Assembly (NCBI GenBank): GCA_973895155.1
Contig: OZ316893.1
Location: 22,940,001 to 23,004,000, forward strand
Direction: 5' to 3'
Source: Marsupella aquatica
Lineage: Eukaryota; Marchantiophyta
DNA: 64,000 nucleotides
Both the position numbers and the translations under genes were made by a program. Positions 10,171-21,567 of the stretch are shown here, in pieces. The notes under the pieces were generated by a model that saw nothing but the letters and a program-made list of their open reading frames with translations, had not been told where the DNA came from and made no database searches. Every line of letters begins with the position of its first letter. Position 1 is the stretch's first letter.

Positions 10171-10669
10171 TGAAGTTTTGATCATTTGTGATCTTTTTAC
10201 AATGCAATCTGATTTTTTTGCGAGATTTTGCCTGATTTCAGATTTTTCTCTTTTTCTATTTTTGCAACGCCGAGTAAAGCGGCTGAAAAATCTCAAGCTC
10301 TTCTTTCTAACGGTATCAATTATAAGGAATTTGGATAAATACCGATAAAGATATGACTTCCAAAGCGTGAGAGGGTACAAACTTAAGTTTTTGTAATTTT
10401 ATAATTTCACCCCAGAACTTAATCTTATCATATCTTAGTCCATCTTTCATCGTTTTCATATCAATTCTTGTCACAACTAGTGATGAAGATGTTAAGTATG
10501 AATTTGGATCATTTCAAGATTCTCAGGCAGCTAGATAGGGTCTTTGGATTTGACTTTGAAAGAACAATTGAAAGCTTAGGGGCTCAAAGTTAAGAATGAC
10601 CCGGTATTCACTAGTTTTGGATTGAATTTCTCAATTTATGGCTTGTGCATTCCAAAAGCCTCATATCCT

Positions 10670-12076
10670 TGGATTGAATCCAAAGTAGGATACGTGGTAT
10701 CCCATTTCGTATGCAACTCCTGAACTTACGGCTTGTGGATTCCCATTCCTCATTTGGTTCATCACTGTGTTTATTGTGAGATACCCAGTATCCCACTTCA
10801 CATTCAACCTCTGCCTTTCAGACCTAACGTGAGATATTCAGAGGTTGAATACCAAATGGGATACTTGGTATCCCACTTTGCATTCAACATTGATTTTTCT
10901 ATCTTTTGATTCTAAAATGCATGTGATTCATCGGTTGAATCTGAAATGGGATACGCGGTATCCCATTTTGCATTCAACCTTGAATTTCTTGCATTTTGCA
11001 CCTAAATGCTTCATATTCAGAGGTTGAATGCAAAGTGGGATACAGGGTATCCCACTTTGCATCCAATCTCATTTTTTCACGTTTAAGATACCCAAACTGG
11101 ATTTTTGAAGATTGAATCCCAAATGGTATCCCATTTGGGATTCGTCCTCATCATTTCCAAAAAGATATATCATTCTCACTTGTTCAGATTCTAGTTTGAT
11201 TTGGGGGGATATAAATTTGCATAGAGAGTGTGGATTCTCGGGGGCGCAAGAGGATGCGGGAGTGAGAAGAAATGAGCAGAAATATTTGATCATGGCTTTC
11301 CTATTTATAGTTTGCCCTTGACCGTGGTCAATTTCTAACTGCAGTTTCATCGTAGTCAATTAAAAGTTACCGTTAAAAAGAATTTTCTAGGAATATTCTT
11401 GATGGGTAAAATGACCTTGCCCCTTTTACTGCGTTTGTTGTTTTTTCTTTTTGGAAAACCGCGGTGGGATCCAAAATGGGATACGCCATATCCCAGCTTC
11501 GGATTCAAGTTGTTTTTTCTCGTTTTTAAAATCTAAAATCTGGGTTTTTAGAGGGAATACCAATTCCATATCCAGTACGTTTTTGCCTTAGAATTTTTTT
11601 CCGCCGCGGGCAAAACAAGAAGTGTGGTCACACTTCTTGTTTGGTCCGTCACTATGTTACACGTGATTTGCAGGTGGAATCCTAATTGGGATACGAGGTA
11701 TCTCATTTTGCATTCAACATTGAGGTTTTGACATTTGCAAACTAAGATGCTTCATATTTGGAGGTTAGATCCGATATGAGATACCCCGTATCCCACTTCG
11801 CATCCAACTTCCTTTTTTAGCTATAGAGAAACAAAAATTGGACATTTGAAGGTTGAATCCCAAATGGGATACGCCGTATCCCATTTCGCATTCAACGTTG
11901 AGATTTTGACATTTGGAAACTAAGATGCTTCATATTCGGAGGTTGGATGCGATATGGGATACCCCGTATCCTACTTCGCATTCAACCTCCTTTTTTGGCT
12001 AAAGAGATACAAAAACTTGACATTTGAAGGTTGAATCCCAAACGGGATACGCCGTATCCCATTTGGGATTCGTCCT
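10670..12076. repeat. 88-90 bp tandem array, each unit carrying a ~48-bp palindrome
   Basis: The core is GGGATACGCCGTATCCC with flanking arms GGTTGAATnnnAAAT and ATTTCGCATTCAACC. Core centres lie near 10695, 10786, 10866, 10956, 11045 and 11128, and again at 11696, 11786, 11874, 11964 and 12052, a period of 80-92 bp, mostly 88-90. Spacers are also conserved (e.g. TTTGACATTTG...CTAAGATGCTTCATATT), so these are tandem repeat units and not isolated palindromes. Extra copies at 11464-11509 and 12382-12429 sit outside the array, closer to the right end. Confidence 0.88.
11299..11308 (-). promoter_or_regulatory. TATA-like box in right-end unit 1 (minus strand)
   Basis: Minus strand reads CTATAAATAG, a good match to the plant TATA consensus. 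The duplicated unit has the equivalent sequence at about 12228-12237. In the second TIR-element copy the comparable place (27348-27357) precedes a small gene, so this may be a relic promoter. I find no convincing ORF downstream here. Confidence 0.45.
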
Positions 12077-12459
12077 CGCCATTTCCATAAAGATTATCAC
12101 CTATTAGTCAAATCTGATTTTCAAGGAATACAAATTTGTATAGACGGTGTGCATTCGACAAGAGGAAGAGGATGCAGAGCGAGAAAAAATGAGCGGAAAT
12201 TTTTCAATCAGAGATCTCCTATTTATAGTTTTCTCCCTGACCGTGGTTAGTTTTTGACTGCAATTGCATCGCAGTCGATTAAATATTACCGTTGATAAGA
12301 ATTGTTTGGGAATATTCTTACAGGGTAAACTGATATCGGCACTTTTACTGCGTTAGTTTTTTTTTTTTTTTGAATTCCGCGGTTGGATCCGAAATGGGAT
12401 ACGCCGTATCCCATCTTCGTATTCGTGTCGATTTTTCCCATTTTTTAAAATCTGAAAAC

Positions 12460-12602
12460 TGTTGTAACTCATACTTGAGTTAAGTCTACCTTTGGGATAA
12501 CTACCTATGTAACTACCCTAACTACTTAGGCCGTAGCCACATGTACATATCCTACCAAGAGTAAAGATGGAACCAACTCTTTGTCTCATTTCTCCCACAA
12601 CA
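12460..12602 (+). repeat. 5' LTR (143 bp) of the copia-like element
   Basis: TGTTG...CAACA ends. Matches 15309-15451 along its whole length. Followed immediately by the primer binding site. Confidence 0.92.
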
Positions 12603-15308
12603 CGTTATCAGCACGAGCCTAAGACTGGCTGAATTTTTTTTAGGCCATGACTAATTCACTCTAAGACCTGAAGAGGCCGAGCCATGACGGAGCTTTGTTA
12701 GAGGGGCAGCGAGAGGTATGAACAAATTTGGCGATGTATCGCTGGAAAAAGCTGAATGAACGAGAGAGAGATGGCGGAATTAAGGATTGTGATGTGATGG
12801 ATAAAGAATTGCGTCATAGCGTGCACAAAATTTGTGGATGAGAGAGTCCTATAGTGATGCGAGGTGAGGTCATGTCAATCAAGGAAAAAGGGATTGTTAT
12901 CTCTGAAGGCGGAAGCGGCTAGCTAGAGAAGTCGAAGAGTTTTCATCAGATTCTACTAATTCCCTATCTCCACATCGACATTCCTTTCATGTGCATCCAT
13001 GTGCACAACGTGGGCCTGGCGATGGTGAACTGAACCTTCAAAGTTTTTCCCGCGTTCCGAGGATTATGAACCGAATGGATTGTTTTCACGAATGCAAGTG
13101 AACGCCCTGCTTGATCTGACCTAAAGGAATGACAAAATCATACGCACTAGCTGAGATTCAAAGCGCATTCCAATGAATTTCGAAGAAGGAAGAACGACAA
13201 AGGCGCTTTGATGAAAGAGAATTTTCCGTTTGAAATTGACCAGACGACCCAATCTTGAACAAGGGCCCTCACACAGAGCAAGACTTACCGACCGGGCCAC
13301 CGACTACCTTGAAGTCCACCTGATTCAGAGACACACAAAACTGACTACAGAGAAGAAGGATCGGACCCAAATACAATTCGGCACACAATGATAAGGACAG
13401 GGGAGAAGGAGGCCCGAGTCATTCGAGTACGATACCACATCCAGAACGATACAAATGCCGTATCGATTTCGGCAATAAGGATAACAAGGCAGTGACATCG
13501 ACGGCATTTAGTATGAAATATCGAGGAGGCCCCAGAGATAAGAACCAGAATGTCACATCATAGGTAGAGAAGACGGCACAATTCACGGGACACAAACAGA
13601 CCACCACAGAGCGAAATAGTGATGCGATGTGGAGGCGTTGAAATTCGGAAATGAATATGAAGGAATGCAGCAAGACCACAATAAGCGAGTGAAGCAGAAG
13701 ATTCAGAGGATTTCCCCTTGTCGAAGGAAGGATTGGGACCAATAACAGAAGATAAGAGAGAGCGCAAACCGGAGAATTATACTGTCGACAACCATGACCA
13801 GGCTCAGATGGAGTGAAGGACGATAGATAGAGCAGAGGACCACAAAGAAAGAAGGCATACTTGACGTTTAGAGAGCACGAAGGGAACGCCTGCAGCTGAC
13901 GAACAAATCTCGCAACAAAGAACTTCAAAACTTTGAGAAAACCTTGAGAAAATGCGCTAAGTGAAGAACCCTCCTTAAGTGCACAACCCGTCAAAGAGAT
14001 TTGTGTTTACAAAGGAAATTGTGCAGTTATCCAGGGAAATACACTTCAAACAACCTAAACACTAAACCAACCCCAAATTCCAAATTGTTTTTAGCAAAAT
14101 ACAAACTTAACAAAAAGCACCTTTCTTTACAAAGGAAACATTGCCATGCAATATTGATTTCAGAGTTATTAAAAGCCAATGCGACAATGTTGATTTGCAT
14201 TAACATTCACAAGAACATTTCATGCCATGCCAAAACTATTTAAGGCACCTACACAAACACTTATTGAAAATGTTAATGATGGTTACTTTCACCAATTAAT
14301 TTCACAAATTCCAGAGGAGATATTTTCCCCAGGTTACCTACTGCACATAAAAGCCCTGTGCCTACTGCACATGGAAGCAAATGAGTGCCTACTGCACATG
14401 GAAGTAAATGACAAATTGAGGGGGAGACCTCAAGGCCAATGAGTGCCTACTACACACCCAGCCAGAAATAAAAAATATTTGACAAATTGAGGGGGAGATC
14501 TCAAGAAAGACTTGACTCCCAGAAATCGAACCCATGGGATGTGCCTATTGCACAAGTGCCTTTCGCACCAATGAATACCTAAAAATGGAACTTTATTCCA
14601 TGCATATAGCAAATCATGAAATCTAAGGAATTTTTATAAATGATTGAACATGGTGTTAACACAATCACTTACCAATACTTGATGAGGTATACTGGATATT
14701 AAAGTACCATATGATAATATGAGGTACAGTACCAGGTCATAAGGTACCATAAGGTGAGACATGGCATGGTAAGGCACCATAAGAGATGGTGCGCCATACC
14801 CCAATATGATAACCCTATGTTGTGGATATGATACGTGATGTGGTGCAAATAGGTTATGCCCACACCAAATCTAGGGTTGGACACCCAATCCAATTCCAAG
14901 GCCATGGATTACACCATATCATCTTCATTTTGTACTAATACTTTGCTTTGTCATGGCATGTAATCGGAGAAACAATCAACCAAGGAAGATCTTCAACAAG
15001 CCTATAGTGCACATACACTATATGCTTAAACCCAAATATGTTACACCCATGGGGATGGTAATACTCTTTCCTCCCACAAAGAAAGTAGGGGAGGTTTTAA
15101 TGAGGTTACATCCCCCACTTACACTCTACCATGCAACATGAATTATAAGACATCTATTAGGAGAAGCTTTACATTCATAGTAGACTTGAGATGGCTACAC
15201 CATTTATAAAATAGGCTAGACATAAACAAAACCTATTGTATACCACTGAATATACCCAAAGTAGACTCTTGATTGTAACATTTCAACCCCAATGTTACAA
15301 AGGGGGAG

Positions 15309-15451
15309 TGTTGTAACTCATACTTGAGTTAAGTCTACCTTTGGGATAACTACCTATGTAACTACCCTAACTACTTAGGCCGTAGCCACATGTACATATC
15401 CTACCAAGAGTAAAGATGGAACCAACTCTTTGTCTCATTTCTCCCACAACA
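15309..15451 (+). repeat. 3' LTR (143 bp) of the copia-like element
   Basis: Preceded by the polypurine tract AAAGGGGGAG and followed by the AAAAC target duplication. Confidence 0.92.
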
Positions 15452-15573
15452 AAAACTAGTTTTTAGGGGGAATACTAATTCCGTATCCAAGACTTTTTTG
15501 CCTTAGAAACTTTTTCCGCCGCGGGCAAAACGAGAAGTGTGGTCACACTTCTCATTTGGTCCGTCACTGTGTT

Positions 15574-15752
15574 TAATATGTTCTTGCTGTAATAGCATTC
15601 TAGCACCAGCAAGGCGAGCATGTCTCCGGGTCGATCCAACAGAAGCTGACATTGCGTTGAGGTGATCCAAAGTAACTGAAAAGATAAGAATCTGGTCAAA
15701 AATTCTCTTCTTGGATAGATCAAAGGTCTGCCCGTTTTGTGCAAGCCAGATA
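15574..15752 (-). mobile_element. LINE-A 3' remnant, part 2
   Basis: Reverse complement of about 61117-61300 (TTGATCTATCC, GACCAGATTCTTATCTTTTCAGTTAC, GGTGCTAGAATGCTA). It joins 8340-8509 once the TIR element is removed. Confidence 0.8.
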
Positions 15753-16555
15753 CTGTGTCAGCCTGAAGCTCTGATTCTTGAATTTTGTGGAACACTCTAC
15801 AACAAAATGTATCAACATTCTTACTATGTTCAAAAGGGTGAAAATGTATCCGATCAGAAGTCCCAATGCGTAGACTCTAGACATAGGATGCTATAGACAT
15901 TTTAGCCATAATGGCGAGGTACATCAAATTTACTTCGATCAGATGCCTGATCAGATATCCCAATGAGTACACTCTAAGCACAAATACTAGACTGATGATT
16001 GTTCTGCTACCGTGTACAATATGTTGACAGGTTTTTTGTTTGTGCATTTTCCCATGTTTTGTGTTTTTTTTCACCAATTTTGTACTTTTTGTAAAAAAAA
16101 ATTGAACATGATTTATGACCCAAAATTGCACACCCCAAGTCATATGCAACAAAAAGTTCACACTTTAGAACCAGGTAGCAAAACAAATCTTCCCTGTACT
16201 TCTATACAAAAAGTTAGCACTTGAGAAAATATTCTAGACTTGAGAATTAATTAAAAAACATCCCTCAAGAATTACAATAAAAAAGTTGCACGCAAAAAAA
16301 ATATGGTGGAAAAACATGTGGCAACATATTGTACCAAGCGTCCAATATGTTGGTGTGTGTTTTTTTCTACACCACCGTACATGATCGTACACACAAAAAA
16401 AATGAAAAAAACACACACCTTAAGACAATGAATAAAAAATACACAACTAGAAGAAAATGAAAAAAATACACAAGGAGAGGAAATTGAAAAAAAACATAGA
16501 ACCAGAGGAAGACCAATGAAAACTATCCAAATGCAATGTCGTACATGATCGTACA
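15753..16555. other. AT-rich intergenic DNA with A-rich/CACA simple repeats
   Basis: Contains runs such as ACACACAAAAAAAATG between about 16280 and 16500. No gene is supported. Confidence 0.5.
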
Positions 16556-16850
16556 CTTGGGGGTTTCACTTTCACAAAAATGGCATATCACATGCGACGA
16601 AGTATAAGATCATTTTATTGGTTCGAAGAGAAGACTTAAGAATCTTCTGAGTAGAACAATAGGGCCTTTTAAATCCAATTTTGGGACTTATAAGAACATT
16701 AGGGTCCTTATAATCAAATTTTTGAAATATTCTAAGAATATTCCAACTTTATAAAGGTCAATAAAATTTTTAAAAATTATATTTTAGGGGGTCCAAGGCC
16801 TAAAAACGTCACAGATGATGGGGAGGCATCCATATAATGAGACCCCCGAG
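16556..16850 (-). mobile_element. MITE-A copy 3 (reverse orientation)
   Basis: 295 bp, flanked by a perfect TSD ATCGTACA at 16548-16555 and 16851-16858. The left terminus is CTTGGGGG (one change from CTCGGGGG) and the right terminus is CCCCCGAG. It is more diverged from copies 1 and 2 than they are from each other. Confidence 0.88.
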
Positions 16851-16858
16851 ATCGTACA

Positions 16859-19510
16859 CACACAAAGATGTAAAAAAATCACACACTTGAAAGTAATGAA
16901 TAAAACACACAACTTGAGAAAAAATTAAAAAACACACACTTGAGAAAGTACTGGTGAAAACTATCCAAATGATACTATAAAATATAATGTATTTACTAGA
17001 ATATAATACAATGGTCTTTATAATCATGATTGTACATACCATGTGAATAACATACCATAGGAATGACCATGGACATGCCCATGGAAATGGTTCATGTAAG
17101 ATTGTCAGGTGAGACTTTATACTCACGCTTGTACTTTGGATATTTCATAATGAAATGATAAAGTTAGAAAAACTCTAAAATATTGCCAAATAAACTAAAA
17201 TGCCCATGTACTTAAATGTTTGACAAAATGCCTACACTTGTTACTCTAATTAGTATCATAATTTTTATAGTTTCCTTGCATAAATAGTATCACACACACT
17301 AATAAGGGTGTGACCACTAATATTAGCACAAGTAGAGAGTTCAGTCTATTGTTCTAGTTTGGTTGTATTTCACTTCATCATAATTTAATAAAATTTGACT
17401 TACAATTGACATTTTCTATTTAAATTTTAAATTTTATATGCCCTTACAAATATATTTTACTACTGGAAAGATTTGTACTTTTCATAAGCTATACACATTA
17501 ATTATGTGTTCATCACACACTATTCAAGTGGCCTCTAAAATAATCTCACTTACTCTAATTTAGAATAACATGTATAATTTAGTCTCACTTCTTATATAGT
17601 CTCACACACATTAATTGTGATGACATCTTTCAAAAACCTTTGTTCCTAAATACTGTGTGTGAGACTAATTACGATAATCAGTGTAGATAACCAAGATAAC
17701 TTAGATGGCCTGGATGACAATAAATCTCATTGTGTATTAAACACTTGGTCTTTCAAAAACATCCATTATTTTTTTAATACTAACATGAGCCTGGTCCATC
17801 CTAGCCTAAATTTCTTTTGGACCCATAGAACATTTAGTTTTCATAAAATTATTACCAACTATGTGTAGCAATTAGTATGGTTGGGAGTTCATGATCATCA
17901 AGCTTTCACCATGATCATTAACAACTTACTATCTATCTACTTCTATAATATGCAATGCCACCAAAAATTGAAAATTGAAGGGAATCAACCTGAGCCTTCA
18001 GATTTTTTGAAGTTTTTGTGTACTCTGACTTGGATTGATTGACCAGGAGTGTCAAATGATATACTTCTCTTTAAAGTAGAACATAGAGTACATGAGATGA
18101 TTCTTATGTGTCATTCTTATGTGACATCATCTAAAATGTGTCTTTGGATAAATGGTGTCTACTAAGAGGTTTAGTAACAATAACAGATGGTTTGATTTTG
18201 AGACTACTATGGTAGTTGAAAATGTTTGGGAGTCAAAGGAGAACATTTTGTGAGGCTGATTCATTGTTAGGTGAATATATTGATAGCTGACCTGGTGGGG
18301 GGGGGGACGCTAACTTCCAGTATGTTGGAGGAAGCCTAATTATTCCTTGGCGGATACTTAGTTTCTCTAAGGGTGATAGGTATGGGCGTTCCACACGACA
18401 CTATAATATTACTCTATGCGTCTTTTTGTGATTGGGACATAATTGACACATTTGGGAGGAATGTAGATTAGGCTATGTTTTTTGCCAACTTCAGGGTTGC
18501 ACAAGAGGAGGGTTCAAGGCTTAGAGGTGACTATTAGGTATTACTCTTAGGTCTAGGGTTACGATATGTAACTATATAGTTGGAGACATGGTTAGGGTAA
18601 CGAAGTTGCACACTATAATTATATCTTATATTGGATCTGTCATAATTTTTTGTCTTACAAATATATGAATTTTTTTGTCAATGATTGTGTTCTAGATCTT
18701 GTTCAAAAGAGCACATCAAATTATGTAATTCAAGTCAACACAAAAACATCAATGGGATAGGGCCCAAATGGGTGATCAGAGTACATGGATAAGAGTCGAA
18801 CACTTTATCTTTATTGTTGATGATACAAAAAATGGAACAAAAGTGGGGACAAAAAAGGCAAATGCGGGCAAAGAGTTGGGCTCCCAACTGGGGGAATAAT
18901 TAGACCAAGACTAATAGAGATGAGGGGGCATGTCAAACAAGGCAGGTCTTGTGGAGAAAAAGTGTTCGGGGCTTGATTTTATTGGCCTTCATTAAAGGAA
19001 CATTCTTTGAAAAGGTTATTAGAAAGAATGTTGGAGGGTTAAATGGAATAACAAAATTTGGGACCATTTTTCTACAAAAGGTAAAACAAATGAAATGAAG
19101 AAAAAATGTTGCAATAGTCGCTTTCACTTTTGTGTTTTTATTTTATTTTGGAAAACTTTGTTGTTCTTGTTGTGAAAGCTGTATTGTTGAGGAGAGCAAG
19201 GACGTGGGAGGGTGAAAAGGAGTGTAAGAGAAGCGATGGTCCCTTGGGGCTTTGCAGGGTCAAGGTGTGGTTGCACAATCCTATTAGGAGGGAGTGGTGG
19301 ACCTTGCCACCCAGTGCCCTCACCAATCCCAGCACCTATAACCTATTTTATTTTATAAAAAATATATATTAGAGAATATTCTATAAACATGAGTTTATAA
19401 TACCTTCTTTTGCCTCCTACGCTTTCTAAAAATTTAGTTAATTTCTATCAAAAATACCTATTTTGGATCGCACGTGGTTCCTAAGATTTTTGATAGTCAA
19501 CCCCCCGAGG
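16859..19510. other. AT-rich intergenic DNA
   Basis: About 2.6 kb with no supported gene. It has a G10-12 run near 18297-18308 and scattered short ORFs without recognisable domains. 19190-19370 has a GC-richer block ending in an A/T-rich tail that could be an old retroelement 3' end; I cannot assign it. Confidence 0.4.
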
Positions 19511-20148
19511 GGTGGACCCAATCAGGCCGATGAAGAGTTGACTCGGTCTGGGGCAGGTAATCTGTCAGAGGACGGACCAACGGCAGTGGCTGCGGAGGAA
19601 GCGTTGGGGGCGTCCATTGAGGACCAGCCACCGGTGTCGTGACGGTGTAAGGGCGCCGTCCCTTTTAGGGAGGGCGGACGTGGAGGTAGGAGGCGTGAGT
19701 GGGCAGGGCAGGCGCTGATCTCCAAGTTTAAACTTAGGATCAAGACCAGGAGACGGCCCTGACACTTGGATTATGGGATTGTGGATCCACGGGTAAGGGC
19801 GACACTTGTGCTCCTGCCTTGCTGTACATAGGTAGATTACAGTTAGATAGATTACAGTTAGCTAGATTATAGATAGGTGGATTAGGCTTACGCTGCAAGG
19901 AATCAGGCGGATCCACCGCCAGGGTAAGTACCTAGGCTGCGGGGAGTTCAGAGCCTCTTCTTTAGCAAGTTTTTAGTTGCACCAGCAGGGCTGGGATCAA
20001 GTAGTAAGAGAAGCTCTCGGTTAGTTATACAGTGACCCTTGTGTATATTCATGTTTCCTCATGCCTAAGAGCTGAATAGAGTTGGCCTCACGGCTTAGTT
20101 CACAGAGCTTGTGTATGAGATGTACTGTTTGTGGCAAGTGCATGGTAT
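19511..20148 (+). repeat. Giant-LTR fragment (family of the solo LTR at 52581-57325)
   Basis: Matches about 56272-56905: GGACCCAATCAGGCCGATG, the end of the LTR ORF, and then a non-coding tail with TTTTTAGTTGCACCAGC and AGAGCTGAATAGAGTTGGCC. Homology ends near CATGGTAT at 20148. It lies upstream of and in the same orientation as the pol at 21520-23655. The element there probably belongs to the same family, with LTR end, gag and protease lost. Confidence 0.7.
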
Positions 20149-21240
20149 ATGTGAGATGGTACTTATTTCTTAAAGAGAGAAAAGAAGAAAAGTCTTGAAG
20201 TTTTTACTGTTTAAATGTTTATAATCCTACTTTAGAGACATCCAATGCAACTTTGAGACAATTAAGGAAGCTTAACTAGAAATCATTGTGTTCTAAATTT
20301 TAGTCGGAAACAATGAGGCTGGTTCAAAATGACAAAACTGGTTCAATCTCCCTAATCCATTTGGAAGACTTCCCGATGTTTTCAATCCGAGATATTTTTA
20401 TGAGAGAATGACATCACACCAAAGATCTGAAGAGTAAAACCATAAGTTTAGAATAGACTCATAGTCTAACCAAGAGACCAAAAGAGGTTGAACCGGCCAG
20501 AACCCGGTTGAACCGGAAACTGAACCGGCCTGAACATACCACCCGGTAGTAAATTGACCATAACTCTCAAACCGTTTATCGAAATCAAGATCTGTAAAGT
20601 GTGTTGGAAAGCTCTTTCTGAGGCAGTTAAGATATATATATAAAGAAGTCTGAAAATGGATTCGAAATGACCCACTTAATATTATGAGACTCCAACCGGT
20701 GCAACCAAGAGATATCTGAGATTTCCGGACAAAGATTGTAATGAAGATTTTGAAGCGACACTTCCATATAAGACCTTCAAGATAACTCTAGACCAATAGG
20801 AAGTATGATCCATGGCAATGGACCTTAACCAATCAAAATGGTTAACTAAGTTTGAAAGGATACTATGAAAAGATGTACCCATTCATTTGAAGATGAAGAG
20901 ATTCCATCATCATTCTGATTACTCTTGCACTCCTACATTTTACCTACACGGATGAACCGGATTCTGTAAAAACAGGTTCAACCAGAATTTATATTCAAAA
21001 GGAGGTTGAACCGGAAATTTGATTTCCGCCTTTGTTCCGACCATTTTCCATGTTTTGTAGGAAAGGAAGGAAGTGATATGACCTCCTCTTTCACACAGTA
21101 TAGTTATTTTTATCTAGTTAACCTTATTAGTTTTTACATAATGAAAAGGCATGTCTTTTCATCTAGTTTTTCAAGCGGATCTCTCTTATATATAAGGGAG
21201 AGATTCTTCCTTGAACCTCAGACTTAATATGACTTTCATG
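20149..21240. other. Non-coding stretch with repeated AACCGG motifs
   Basis: Contains TTGAACCGG or similar at about 20490, 20511, 20523, 20694, 20955 and 21007. No ORF is supported. It may be gypsy leader or an insertion between LTR and pol. Confidence 0.4.
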
Positions 21241-21258
21241 AAATTAGCTTTCAACTTT

Positions 21259-21567
21259 AAGTCTCCTTCTCTTTGAAGTAATAGACAGTGGACTGGAGTC
21301 AGCCGATGAGGTACGATGGCTAGAATGCCTCGCCGACCAAACCGAAGAAAGTGTCTTTGGACCAGAGGTATCCCCCAGCGGACTATGGCAAGAACCTATG
21401 GAGAGTGACTTGGAGGAGTGTGAAGATGAAACCGAGGACTGCTTTGCCATAGAGTCCACCTTTTTAGCTTCAATTCCGGAGGAAGCACAAGAAGTAAGCC
21501 AGTTGGATGAAACGGCTAAGTGGGGAGCTATACCCGAGATGGTGGATTTTCCTCAGGCGTTGTGGTA
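21259..21567 (+). pseudogene. Acidic pol linker of the second gypsy element
   Basis: The open frame contains SGLESADEVRWLECLADQ and a Glu-rich stretch, ending at a stop near 21565. It overlaps the start of the main pol frame in a different frame, which suggests a frameshift in what was one polyprotein (protease-RT linker). Confidence 0.4.

Larger units (their letters stand above)
12460..15451 (+). mobile_element. Non-autonomous short-LTR retrotransposon (2992 bp), copia-like
   Basis: Two 143-bp LTRs (12460-12602 and 15309-15451) look essentially identical by eye. They begin TGTTGTAACTC and end CCCACAACA. The TSD AAAAC is at 12455-12459 and 15452-15456. Directly after the 5' LTR is CGTTATCAGCACGAGC, the primer-binding-site style of many plant copia elements. 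A polypurine tract AAAGGGGGAG ends at 15308. The interior has no convincing gag or pol: the longest open stretch (minus strand, 13419-13994) has no recognisable domain. The element must have been moved by another element's proteins. It is nested in the palindrome TIR element. Confidence 0.88.
8510..15573 (+). mobile_element. TIR element packed with palindromes (copy 1), with nested LTR element
   Basis: The left end reads AACACAGTGACGGACCAAA and the right end is its inverted form, TTTGGTCCGTCACTGTGTT. TAAT flanks both sides (8506-8509 and 15574-15577). The empty site is confirmed by the LINE copy at 61300. Total length is 7064 bp, about 4.07 kb without the nested LTR element and its TSD. I see no transposase, so it is probably non-autonomous. 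Subterminal DNA carries more than 20 dyad-symmetric modules, of GGATCC type in the left half and GGGATAC type in the right half. Near each end is a short stem (AGAAGTGTG/CACACTTCT). Subterminal arrays are where transposases of some superfamilies (e.g. En/Spm TnpA) bind; equating the modules with such sites is inference. Confidence 0.8.

Noticed and set aside
11069-11359. 96-codon minus ORF downstream of the TATA-like box
   Set aside because: It runs through the promoter-like and palindromic DNA itself, and the duplicated unit at 12 kb does not keep the frame.
8510-12430. CRISPR-like array (regularly spaced repeats)
   Set aside because: Spacers are themselves conserved between units, the repeats are palindromes in a eukaryotic transposon, and there are no cas genes.
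13419-13994. 191-codon minus-strand ORF in the copia-like element
   Set aside because: No recognisable domain, antisense to the element, and composition typical of a chance open frame in non-autonomous DNA.
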